Assembly (NCBI GenBank): GCA_900766925.1 | Contig: CAAFXG010000545.1 | Coordinates: 1 to 9,719, forward strand | Source of the DNA: Lachnospiraceae bacterium | Lineage (GTDB): Bacteria > Bacillota > Clostridia > Lachnospirales > Lachnospiraceae | Direction: 5' to 3' | DNA: 9,719 nt | Shown here: piece by piece, positions 1-6,646 of the stretch | Layout: every line of letters begins with the position of its first letter | How positions within the stretch are numbered: the first letter of the stretch is position 1 | Position numbers and translations under genes: made by a program | The notes under the pieces: generated by a model | Database searches by the model: none | What the model saw: only the letters and a program-made list of their open reading frames with translations | What the model was told of the DNA's origin: nothing

Positions 1-79
1 GAACTATTACCTGATTGACACTAGGACAATTATATCATGGGCTTAACTAAGCCTATTGAACAAAAGGAAATATATAATT

Positions 80-117
80 TTGTATAAAGGAAGTAGTATC
101 TAAAAGATACTATACAA
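80..117 (+). promoter_or_regulatory. Leader hairpin just upstream of the first gene's ribosome site
   Basis: TAGTATCT (94-101) and AGATACTA (105-112) form a perfect 8-bp stem around an AAA loop. A further pair, TTGTATA (80-86) and TATACAA (111-117), is also exactly complementary but overlaps the inner right arm by two bases, so the two stems would partly compete or form a bulged extension. No T-run follows, so it does not look like a terminator. The Shine-Dalgarno stretch GGGAGG begins immediately after it (118-123). A role in translation control or mRNA stability is inference only. Confidence 0.4.
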
Positions 118-131
118 GGGAGGAAATAGAG

Positions 132-632
132 ATGGAATTAACAGATAAAATGATTGTTGAAGATATATTTTATTCCGGAAAAACGTGGTTTATTATTGGA
201 GCAATTATATTACTTGCAATAGTTTTATTGGCATTATTTTTAAAGAAAAAGAATCGATATAATCTCCAGGCAATATTTTTTCTTGTTTTTTGTGTGATTT
301 TGGCGGGTGCTTCATTTGTATTTGGTTTTTTGACAATAAAAAATGCATGTGATTATAAGGTTATTAGCACAGTGGTTGTTGATAAGAAATATGATTCATC
401 TGTTCAAAGACGAAAGAGTACGGATTCTAAAGATAAACAAGAATATTATCATGTTTATTTTGAAAATGATTTTATTCCGGATACAAGCAGCTCAGGATAT
501 AACTCATGTGAAATCGGTGATAAAGTAATAATTGTTCACAGCCAAAAATCAGGTTATACAAGTTATTATTATGGTGATTACAAATATGTAGGCAGTAAGT
601 CGCAAGACAGCTCAATAAAAGTGCAATATTAA
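132..632 (+). CDS. Unrecognised membrane protein with two TM segments and a C-terminal extracytoplasmic domain
   Basis: I do not recognise this 166-residue protein. It has a short polar N-terminus, two hydrophobic segments (about residues 19-37 and 46-68) separated by a lysine-rich turn (KKKNRYN), and a soluble C-terminal part of about 95 residues rich in Tyr, Ser and Lys. A loop-in topology would place the C-terminal domain on the same side as the N-terminus; the basic KKKNR turn favours that turn being cytoplasmic, hence both ends outside. The layout of two helices followed by a beta-rich stretch ending in GDKVIIVH loosely resembles DUF3592-type proteins, but I cannot confirm this. The ATG at 132 is supported by GGGAGG at 118-123. 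The gene is AT-rich compared with the genes downstream and is followed 89 nt later by a lipoprotein gene, which suggests an envelope-related pair. Confidence 0.75.
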   Translation: MELTDKMIVEDIFYSGKTWFIIGAIILLAIVLLALFLKKKNRYNLQAIFFLVFCVILAGASFVFGFLTIKNACDYKVISTVVVDKKYDSSVQRRKSTDSKDKQEYYHVYFENDFIPDTSSSGYNSCEIGDKVIIVHSQKSGYTSYYYGDYKYVGSKSQDSSIKVQY

Positions 633-633
633 T

Positions 634-710
634 TCGTATATTTAATAAGAAGCTTAAAGACCCGAACCGATTGATGAAATCAATCGAGTCATTAATTATT
701 AAATATACGA
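634..710. repeat. Nested inverted repeat between the membrane protein and lipoprotein genes
   Basis: The outer arms TCGTATATTTAATAA (634-648) and TTATTAAATATACGA (696-710) are a perfect 15-bp inverted repeat. Inside them CGATTGAT (668-675) and ATCAATCG (679-686) make a second perfect 8-bp stem with a GAA loop, flanked by GAC (659-661) and GTC (688-690). The unit begins one base after the upstream stop codon and ends directly against GGAGG (711-715), the ribosome site of the lipoprotein gene. There is no T-run, so it is not a standard terminator. It could be a small mobile palindrome or a leader structure controlling translation; the sequence alone does not decide. Confidence 0.75.
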
Positions 711-721
711 GGAGGATATAT

Positions 722-1414
722 ATGCTCAGGAAAAAGGTAATATATTTATTTTTAACTGTTTTGATTATTTTAGAGATTGTTGGATGTGGCAAGGCAGACG
801 ATGGGAAAAATACAGGCAATGATAAAATAATAAAGGAATATGCCGGTTTTAAAAATCAAATTGGAAATGATGCAATGGCTGAGGGAAGTCAGTCTAATAT
901 TACAAAGAAGAAACATAACGATTCTTATTACGAAATAACAGATGCTTATCCTAAGGACCGGATTTATATTATCTCTCGATATCAGAACTGGGCAGAAGGC
1001 TATGTGTGTAAGGGCTGTTTTATTGATGAGCATGGGTATATGTACGAATTTGACTTGTCTGATCATGATTTTGAAGAAGAACGGAAAAACTATGAATTGG
1101 ATTCATTTGAGGATGCTTTTATGGATGCACTATATTATGAAGTGTATTACAAAAATGCTCCGGTTAGACAGCTTGAAACGTCCTACCTTGAAAAAATATG
1201 GGATTTGATGTGGTGTATAAATTATGATGCGGAGTGGATAGAAAAATCAGTGGCATGTGATGCCGGACAATATTCACTTTATACATGCATAGATTTTGAA
1301 ATGAATAGGATAAGTACCACAGGTGATTGGGACGGCTATCTTGATGATGAAGCTGCAATAAATTTATCACAGTTGATTGGCGTAATTAGAGAATACTATA
1401 CAGAAATTGAATAG
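722..1414 (+). CDS. Unrecognised secreted lipoprotein
   Basis: This 230-residue protein starts with a lipoprotein signal peptide: basic MLRKK, a hydrophobic core (residues 6-17), then the lipobox I-V-G-C with the modified cysteine at residue 22. The mature protein would be tethered to the outer face of the membrane. A polar low-complexity linker rich in Lys, Asp, Asn and Gly (residues 23-60) leads into a domain of about 165 residues rich in Tyr, Asp, Glu and Trp, with C97/C100 (in the VCKGC stretch) and further cysteines later; I do not recognise this domain. The start at 722 is chosen because GGAGG lies at 711-715 and the signal peptide begins there; the frame also opens at a TTG at 671, which would add 17 residues and hide the signal peptide. 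It is AT-rich like the upstream gene. The next gene starts 35 nt after its stop. Confidence 0.8.
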   Translation: MLRKKVIYLFLTVLIILEIVGCGKADDGKNTGNDKIIKEYAGFKNQIGNDAMAEGSQSNITKKKHNDSYYEITDAYPKDRIYIISRYQNWAEGYVCKGCFIDEHGYMYEFDLSDHDFEEERKNYELDSFEDAFMDALYYEVYYKNAPVRQLETSYLEKIWDLMWCINYDAEWIEKSVACDAGQYSLYTCIDFEMNRISTTGDWDGYLDDEAAINLSQLIGVIREYYTEIE

Positions 1415-1449
1415 AAAAATTTTTTATATATTATAAAAGGAAAAGGGAA

Positions 1450-3531
1450 ATGGGACAGGAAGTATCAGAGAAAAGAACAAAAAATCTTAAAAGTGCTGTA
1501 CGCAGGGTGCTTGGCTGGCTGCCAAATCTTTTATTGGTTATTTTGGTGGCAGGAATGGTAATCATGCGTTTTCCTGATAAGATAGAGCTGTTTACGGAGG
1601 ATATTTTCTACCAGAGGCCGGAGGCTGTTCCGTGTAAGATTAAAATAATTGCCATTGATGAGACAACACTTGCAAAATTGGGTCCATATTCGGATTGGGA
1701 CAGAGAATATTTTGCAGAATTGCTTGAACGCCTGAACGAAAATGCCCAGACGAAACCAAAGGTAATTGGTATAGATGTTATTTTTACGGGAACAGGAACA
1801 ATAGAAAGTGACAGTAAGTTGGTTTCGGCAGTGGAGACGGCGGGAAATGTAGTATTGGCTTCAAAATTGGAGGCAGATTCCCGTGTGCTTCAAACTGATA
1901 ATGATTATACATATCAACCTTATATTTCGGGTGAAATTACTGCCTTTGAGGAGCTTGCAGCTGTGGCGGATTTTGGATTTACCAATATGATAATGGATGA
2001 CGATGGATATGTAAGACGTGCATATACATACATCAAAACAGAGGATAAGCTGTATAAAAGTTTTGATTTTCAGATAGCAGAAAAAACAATGGATGGACCT
2101 GAAGACCTGTATGGAAATCCATCTGTGATAGAAATTTCATACACCGGAAGACCGGGTAATTTTGAAATAATCCCGATGTCGGATGTATTAGATGGCAGAG
2201 TTCCTGAGGGCTATTTCGCTGATGATATTGTTCTTATTGGTGCATACGAGGAGGGGCTGCTCGATTCTTACCATGTACCTATAGACCATTCCAAAGTAAT
2301 GTATGGAGTGGAGTGCCATGCTAATATAATCTGGGCTCTGATGCAACAAAAAAGAATAGAATCTGTTCCGACATGGATTGAGATATTGGTTACAATCTTT
2401 GTTATATTGGGATTCGGCATTGCGATGCGGAAGTGTAGTGTACGTACTTGCGTATTAATGCTTTTGGCATTACTTTGTGTATATCCGCTCTGTGCATTTG
2501 TAATATTCAGGTTATCTCGTTATAAATTGTCCATTGTCTATATTCCGATTGGATTAATAATGGTATTTTTATGCTTTATTTTGATTCGGTATATAGAGCT
2601 TCAAAAGAAAAGGACTGAAGAAATGCAGAAAATGCTTTTTTCCATGGCTGATTCTATGGCGGAGGCAATTGAAGGAAGAACACCATATAATGCTAACCAT
2701 ACAAAAAATGTGGCGAGACGATGCATAGAGATGATGGATTATATCAATCAGATGCATAAGGACAAAAGGACACAGATGAAATTTTCTGACAGGGACAAGA
2801 AACAAATGTATCTGGCAGCTATGCTGCATGATATCGGGAAAATGGATGTTCCACTGGAAATTATGGATAAACCGACAAAGCTGGGGCGTATGGAGGAGCC
2901 ATTGCGTGCAAGGCTGGAAAAAATAATTTTACTATATGAGAGGGATGCACTGAACGGCTTGATTCCTAAGGAAGTGGCTGAAAGAAAAATTGGTCAAATC
3001 AACGATTTTCTGGAGAAATTAAATGGATTTAATTGCGGACGTCCACTTACACAAGAAGAAATAGAGTTAATAGAAGAAATTGGTGTTGGTATATACAGGT
3101 TTGAAAATGGGGATGAGCTTCCATATGTAACTGCTGAAGAAATGGAAGATTTGCATATAAAGGCAGGAACCCTTTCCGAAAGGGAAAGGAGCATTATGCA
3201 GAGTCACGTAGTGTATACTGACAAGGTGCTCAGCCACATTTATTTTGGAAGCGAATTTAAGGATGTCCGAACCATTGCGGCCAATCATCATGAATTACTG
3301 AATAAAAAAGGATATCCTAAGGGTCTAGGAGAAGAGCAGCTGGATGTTTTTACAAGGATTTTGACAATAATGGATATCTATGATTCACTTATAGCAGATG
3401 ACCGTCCATATAAAAAGCCTAAGCCGGTAAAGGTAGCCTTTGAGATTTTGGATGAGGAAGCAAAGGCTGGAAAAATAGATGCTGATCTGTTAATGATTGC
3501 AAAGGAAATATGGTTAAATGGTCAGGTATGA
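1450..3531 (+). CDS. CHASE2 sensor protein with HD-GYP phosphohydrolase domain (putative c-di-GMP phosphodiesterase)
   Basis: This 693-residue membrane sensor is predicted to hydrolyse cyclic-di-GMP in response to an extracellular signal. The layout is one N-terminal TM helix (about 22-39), an extracytoplasmic CHASE2 domain (about 45-300, with AIDETTLAKLG, VIGIDVIF and the end motif GVECHANII), three TM helices (about 309-327, 333-353, 361-381), then a cytoplasmic HD-GYP domain. Metal-binding positions are all present: H417, H460-D461 (HDIGK), H586, H613-H614 with E615, and D642; the signature GYP is at 621-623 and DRPY at 651-654. Between KLG (477-479) and TLSERE (574-579) there is an insertion of about 95 residues relative to compact HD-GYP domains; a similar longer form exists in other HD phosphohydrolases. 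Three-TM CHASE2 architecture is normal for the family. AAAGG at 1436-1440 supports the ATG. The ligand is unknown. A GH5 cellulase gene follows after 53 nt. Confidence 0.92.
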   Translation: MGQEVSEKRTKNLKSAVRRVLGWLPNLLLVILVAGMVIMRFPDKIELFTEDIFYQRPEAVPCKIKIIAIDETTLAKLGPYSDWDREYFAELLERLNENAQTKPKVIGIDVIFTGTGTIESDSKLVSAVETAGNVVLASKLEADSRVLQTDNDYTYQPYISGEITAFEELAAVADFGFTNMIMDDDGYVRRAYTYIKTEDKLYKSFDFQIAEKTMDGPEDLYGNPSVIEISYTGRPGNFEIIPMSDVLDGRVPEGYFADDIVLIGAYEEGLLDSYHVPIDHSKVMYGVECHANIIWALMQQKRIESVPTWIEILVTIFVILGFGIAMRKCSVRTCVLMLLALLCVYPLCAFVIFRLSRYKLSIVYIPIGLIMVFLCFILIRYIELQKKRTEEMQKMLFSMADSMAEAIEGRTPYNANHTKNVARRCIEMMDYINQMHKDKRTQMKFSDRDKKQMYLAAMLHDIGKMDVPLEIMDKPTKLGRMEEPLRARLEKIILLYERDALNGLIPKEVAERKIGQINDFLEKLNGFNCGRPLTQEEIELIEEIGVGIYRFENGDELPYVTAEEMEDLHIKAGTLSERERSIMQSHVVYTDKVLSHIYFGSEFKDVRTIAANHHELLNKKGYPKGLGEEQLDVFTRILTIMDIYDSLIADDRPYKKPKPVKVAFEILDEEAKAGKIDADLLMIAKEIWLNGQV

Positions 3532-3584
3532 CGCTCAAGTAGCAGGGTAGCGGAAGACACTTCGGTGAATAGGGGGATTTTTAA

Positions 3585-5111
3585 ATGTACAAAAAATTGA
3601 AAGTGATTATTATAATACAGGTCGTAGTTGTGGCATTTCTGTCAGGCGTTATTCTGGGTATGAAGATACAAAAAAATCGCTGCATGGATGCAGAGTCAAA
3701 ATCGTCTACTGTGGAAGCAACAGAGCTATATGGGGATGATGCAGACAAAGAGAATGCTTCAAGTACACCAGACGAAAATACATCAGACATCATGGGGGAA
3801 GAAGCCGAACCTGATAAGTCGGATGATGAAGCAACAGATGACGAAACCCACGTTACCGTGGAACGTGATGTTGACTATGGTGCTATGGACGTACCGGAGC
3901 CGACAACAGACGACTGGCTTTATACAGTGGGTAACAAGATAGTTGATGCAGATGGCAAAGAAGTGTGGCTCACCGGTATAAACTGGTTTGGATACAATAC
4001 CGGAACAAATACATTTGACGGGCTCTGGGCCTCTGACCTGAATCAGTCAATTCAGGAGATTGCAAATCATGGGTTCAATGTAATCAGAGTACCTTTTTCG
4101 GCAGAGCTTATCCTTCAGTGGTCAAGGGGCGAATATCCTGATGCAAACTTTAATCAGGCAACCAATGATTACCTTGTAGGTATGGATAGCCTGCAGATTT
4201 TTGAATATGTAATAGGACAGTGCCGCGCAAATGGTCTCAAGCTGATTATTGACATTCACAGTGCCGAGACAAATGCAAGCGGTCACACTGTGAATCTCTG
4301 GTATACCGAGCGGATTTCAACGGAGGATTATCTGTTTGCACTTTCGTGGATGGCAGAACGATACAAAAACGATGATACAATTATCGCGTATGACCTTAAA
4401 AATGAGCCCCACGGCAAGCCGTATGAAGGAGATGGCGCTGCTGTCTGGAACGACTCTAAAGCAGATAACAATTGGAAATACATTGCTGAGCGGGCGGCAG
4501 ATGCAGTACTTTCTTCGAATCCCAATGTACTCGTAATGGTGGAGGGAACGGAAATATATCCTGTTGACATCAAGAAGAATGGTGATTTTGCGTCCACTAA
4601 TGAAGCTGATTATTATTTCAACTGGTGGGGAGGTAACCTGAGAGGTGTAGCAGATTATCCGGTTGAACTTGGCAAATATCAAAACAAGCTGGTATATTCT
4701 CCGCATGACTACGGACCTACTGTATTTCAGCAGCCATGGTTTGAAGGTAATTATACCTATGACAGCCTGATGGAGGATTGCTGGCATGACAACTGGCTGT
4801 ATATCCATGAGGATGAGATTGCACCACTTTTAATTGGTGAGTGGGGCGGATTTATGAGCGAGCCAAACATTACATGGATGACGTATATGCGTCAGTTAAT
4901 TAAGAAGTACAGGCTGCATCATACCTTCTGGTGCTTTAATGCCAATTCCGGTGATACAGGCGGTATGGTTCTGGATGATTTTACAACATGGGATGAAGAA
5001 AAATATGCATTTGTAAAAGAGGTCCTGTGGAATAACGGGGATAAATTCATCGGCCTTGACCATGAGATTCCACTGGGAATTAACGGAATAAGCTTGGGAG
5101 AATATCAGTAG
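3585..5111 (+). CDS. Membrane-anchored GH5 endoglucanase (cellulase)
   Basis: This 508-residue enzyme belongs to glycoside hydrolase family 5 and should cleave beta-1,4-glucan with retention. An uncleaved-looking signal anchor (about residues 5-26) is followed by an acidic Ser/Thr/Asp/Glu-rich linker (about 30-105) and the catalytic domain (about 108-490). The domain matches the bacterial GH5 subfamily 1 pattern, of which Acidothermus E1 is an example: GINWFGYNTGTN, GLW, NVIRVPFS, DLKNEPHG with acid/base E274, YSPHDYG with H374 and Y376, IGEWGG with nucleophile E419, and SGDTGG. All catalytic residues are intact. No carbohydrate-binding, dockerin or sortase motif is visible, so attachment would be through the N-terminal helix alone. 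A purine-rich AGGGGG precedes the ATG. Closeness to the HD-GYP gene suggests a shared transcript, but no promoter or terminator is obvious between them. Confidence 0.94.
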   Translation: MYKKLKVIIIIQVVVVAFLSGVILGMKIQKNRCMDAESKSSTVEATELYGDDADKENASSTPDENTSDIMGEEAEPDKSDDEATDDETHVTVERDVDYGAMDVPEPTTDDWLYTVGNKIVDADGKEVWLTGINWFGYNTGTNTFDGLWASDLNQSIQEIANHGFNVIRVPFSAELILQWSRGEYPDANFNQATNDYLVGMDSLQIFEYVIGQCRANGLKLIIDIHSAETNASGHTVNLWYTERISTEDYLFALSWMAERYKNDDTIIAYDLKNEPHGKPYEGDGAAVWNDSKADNNWKYIAERAADAVLSSNPNVLVMVEGTEIYPVDIKKNGDFASTNEADYYFNWWGGNLRGVADYPVELGKYQNKLVYSPHDYGPTVFQQPWFEGNYTYDSLMEDCWHDNWLYIHEDEIAPLLIGEWGGFMSEPNITWMTYMRQLIKKYRLHHTFWCFNANSGDTGGMVLDDFTTWDEEKYAFVKEVLWNNGDKFIGLDHEIPLGINGISLGEYQ

Positions 5112-5125
5112 CAGAGGTGCACAAT

Positions 5126-5212
5126 ATGAATATAGATGGAATACTCAGAGGTGGTAATATGACTACATTGGATAATCTGGTGAAAAAGGGTTATGTCTAT
5201 ATAGAAGATTAG
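5126..5212 (+). CDS. Doubtful small ORF in frame with the downstream transporter
   Basis: A 28-codon frame, preceded by GAGGTG (5115-5120), encodes a peptide ending in KKGYVYIED before a TAG at 5210. A second in-frame ATG at 5159 has its own AGAGGTGG (5147-5154); the two start regions are near-duplicates of each other. After the TAG the same frame stays open (QEAVIEYMNKLTPMRR...) and runs into the EamA gene. It may be a remnant of a longer gene broken by the TAG, a real leader peptide coupled to the transporter, or chance. I do not recognise the peptide. Confidence 0.3.
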   Translation: MNIDGILRGGNMTTLDNLVKKGYVYIED

Positions 5213-5269
5213 CAAGAAGCTGTGATAGAATATATGAATAAGTTGACACCTATGAGGAGGAAAGAAAGT

Positions 5270-5683
5270 ATGTGGGCGATATTTGCAATTTTGTCGGCAG
5301 TTTTTGCGGCTTTGACATCTATATTGGCAAAGGTGGGTATTGATGGTGTAAATTCAAATCTTGCAACTGCTATTCGTACAGTGGTTGTAGTTTTTATGGC
5401 ATGGGGGATGGTGTTCATTACACATGCACAGCGCGGAATTGGAGATATAAACAAAAAGAGCTGGACCTTTTTGATTTTATCAGGACTTGCAACCGGGGCA
5501 TCATGGCTATGCTATTACAAGGCATTACAGATGGGAGAGGCATCAAAGGTCGTGCCTATTGACAAGCTGAGCGTTGTAATAACGTTAATTTTGGCATTTG
5601 TTTTTCTGCATGAGCAATTTACATGGCGGTCAATTGTGGGATGTATATTGATTGGTGCCGGTACCTTGATTATGGTGTTGTAA
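5270..5683 (+). CDS. Half-size EamA/DMT-family membrane transporter
   Basis: This 137-residue protein is a single EamA repeat of the drug/metabolite transporter superfamily. Hydrophobic segments lie at about residues 2-20, 31-51, 64-82, 92-112 and 118-137. Family-typical features are the start AIFAILSAVFAALTSILAKVG, the SGLATGASWLCYYKALQMGEAS stretch, the VVPIDKLSVVI turn and a terminal GCILIGAGTLIMVL helix. Most EamA proteins have two such repeats (about 300 residues), so this one would need to dimerise; stand-alone single-repeat members of about 140 residues are known. The start at 5270 is chosen because AGGAGG lies at 5255-5260 and the first TM helix begins there; the same frame is open upstream to the TAG at 5210. 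The substrate cannot be told. No clear terminator follows. Confidence 0.88.
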   Translation: MWAIFAILSAVFAALTSILAKVGIDGVNSNLATAIRTVVVVFMAWGMVFITHAQRGIGDINKKSWTFLILSGLATGASWLCYYKALQMGEASKVVPIDKLSVVITLILAFVFLHEQFTWRSIVGCILIGAGTLIMVL

Positions 5684-5819
5684 TTTCTATAAGGGTGATG
5701 AAATACCGGTGGAGTACTAAATAGTAATGTATATTATTGATGAATATTATCCTCCCAAGTAAATGAAAATACTTAAGTGAATGTATGTAATAAAATATTT
5801 TCTTTTAGTCCGACAGGTA

Positions 5820-5848
5820 TTGTAATAAACTGGAATAAGTTGTAAAAT
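5820..5848 (+). promoter_or_regulatory. Sigma-A-type promoter for the rubredoxin gene
   Basis: TTGTAA (5820-5825) and TAAAAT (5843-5848) are separated by exactly 17 nt and lie in the AT-rich gap 43 nt upstream of the rubredoxin start. The hexamers match the consensus TTGACA/TATAAT at four and five positions. The rest of the 5684-5890 gap shows no terminator, repeat or other recognisable element. Confidence 0.55.
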
Positions 5849-5890
5849 ACAGATAACAAAATTTGAAATGTGATAAGGAGGAATTTTAAA

Positions 5891-6064
5891 ATGGATAAGT
5901 ATTTTTGTAATCCTTGCGGATACACTTATGATCCTGAGAAGGGTGACCCTGAGCATGGTATAGCACCTGGAACAGCTTTCGAGGATCTTCCGGATGACTG
6001 GGTTTGTCCGATGTGTGGAATTGACAAGAGCATGTTCCAGCGTTGTATCGAGAACTACAACTAA
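5891..6064 (+). CDS. Rubredoxin
   Basis: A full-length 57-residue rubredoxin, a small cytoplasmic electron carrier with one iron bound by four cysteines. The ligands are C6 and C9 in FCNPCGY and C39 and C42 in WVCPMCG. The family core is complete: YDPEKGDPEHGI, PGTAFEDLPDDW and the aromatic residues packing the metal site (Y4, Y11, Y13, F30, W37, F49). A fifth cysteine at 52 is outside the metal site. In anaerobes rubredoxin usually passes electrons to oxygen- and peroxide-detoxifying enzymes such as rubrerythrin or superoxide reductase; no such partner is in this window. The start at 5891 follows AAGGAGG (5875-5881). The gene has its own promoter and terminator and so appears monocistronic. 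Confidence 0.97.
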   Translation: MDKYFCNPCGYTYDPEKGDPEHGIAPGTAFEDLPDDWVCPMCGIDKSMFQRCIENYN

Positions 6065-6086
6065 AAGTTCATAAAAATGGTTGTAA

Positions 6087-6133
6087 GAATAAGCATTCAA
6101 AGCCTGATAAAGGTAGAGAATGCTTATTTTTCT
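6087..6133 (+). terminator. Intrinsic terminator after rubredoxin
   Basis: AATAAGCATTC (6088-6098) and GAATGCTTATT (6118-6128) form a perfect 11-bp stem, extended by a G-T pair at its base. The 19-nt loop contains a small CCT/AGG pairing. The right arm runs into a T-rich tail (TTTTTTCT pattern to 6133). Confidence 0.85.
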
Positions 6134-6212
6134 AATAACATATTAATATATAAATTACAGCTATATGAAAGATAATATGGTTAATATAAGTGATTATCAG
6201 GAGGAAAATACA

Positions 6213-6563
6213 ATGATATTTGTTTGCTATCCAAAGTGCACAACCTGCAAGAAGGCAGGAAAATGGCTTAAAGATCACAAAATAGAATACACAGAGCGTA
6301 ATATTGTGCAGGATAAGCCATCTTATGATGAAATCAAAGAGTGGTATGAAAAAAGTGGACTTCCGCTTAAGCGATTTTTTAATACCAGTGGCATGGTTTA
6401 TAAGGAAATGCAACTTAAGGATAAGCTACCGTCGATGAGTGAGGATGAACAGCTTAAACTTCTTTCAACAAATGGAATGCTTGTAAAACGCCCTCTTGTC
6501 GTTGAGGGTGATACAATTCTTGTCGGCTTTAGGGAGGCTGAGTGGACTGATAAGTTTTTGTGA
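6213..6563 (+). CDS. YusI-like Spx/ArsC-family thioredoxin-fold protein
   Basis: A 116-residue protein of the Spx/ArsC branch of the thioredoxin fold. It opens with the strand IFVCY and the motif PKCTTCKKA, giving a C9-x-x-C12 redox pair; C5 is an additional cysteine. Later signatures are SGLPLKRFFNTSG (residues 48-60), LKDKLPSMS (68-76), and GMLVKRPLVV (88-97) with the family Arg-Pro at 93-94. This pattern matches the YusI-type subgroup often labelled 'arsenate reductase family protein'. The FFNTSG segment lacks the arginine pair that helps bind arsenate in true ArsC, so arsenate reduction is doubtful and a thiol-redox or regulatory role is more likely. The start at 6213 is chosen because CAGGAGG lies at 6199-6205 and the first beta strand begins there; an in-frame ATG at 6165 would add 16 residues of unrelated sequence. 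No ars genes are nearby. Confidence 0.87.
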   Translation: MIFVCYPKCTTCKKAGKWLKDHKIEYTERNIVQDKPSYDEIKEWYEKSGLPLKRFFNTSGMVYKEMQLKDKLPSMSEDEQLKLLSTNGMLVKRPLVVEGDTILVGFREAEWTDKFL

Positions 6564-6582
6564 AAAAACTGTAACAAAGTGA

Positions 6583-6611
6583 TGTACATTTTATCTATAA
6601 TAGTGTAAAAT
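6583..6611 (+). promoter_or_regulatory. Probable promoter region for the chemoreceptor gene
   Basis: Two overlapping options exist. TGTACA (6583-6588) with TAAAAT (6606-6611) has an ideal 17-nt spacer but a 4/6 -35 box. A perfect TATAAT lies at 6596-6601 but has no convincing -35 at the right distance. I see no clear sigma-28 (flagellar) consensus, so housekeeping transcription is more likely than flagellar-class control. Confidence 0.4.
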
Positions 6612-6646
6612 ATACAATATACGATTAGATAAATGGGGGTTGTGGA

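Noticed and set aside
15..43. TTGACA at 15-20 as a promoter for the first gene
   Set aside because: The -35 box is perfect, but no -10 box lies at 16-18 nt spacing (the sequence there is TGGGCT).
40..53. GGCTT/AAGCC small stem near the window start
   Set aside because: Only five base pairs with no T-run on either side; a stem this short is expected by chance.
671..721. Upstream TTG start extending the lipoprotein by 17 residues
   Set aside because: It lies inside the inverted repeat, has no ribosome site, and would bury the lipoprotein signal peptide; the ATG at 722 has GGAGG at proper spacing.
4317..4808. 163-codon minus-strand ORF inside the cellulase gene
   Set aside because: It is a shadow of the GH5 frame, which has intact catalytic motifs; the antisense product has no family features or ribosome site.
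5243..5271. TTGACA at 5243-5248 as a promoter for the transporter
   Set aside because: There is no acceptable -10 box at 17 nt, and transcription from there would leave no leader for the AGGAGG site.
5684..5819. AT-rich gap after the transporter as a terminator or riboswitch
   Set aside because: Short repeats such as ATATTAT occur, but no stem with a T-tail and no known riboswitch core could be found.
6213..6563. Calling the ArsC-like gene an arsenate reductase
   Set aside because: The arginine-containing arsenate-binding segment is replaced by FFNTSG, the sequence fits the YusI-like subgroup, and no ars genes are nearby.
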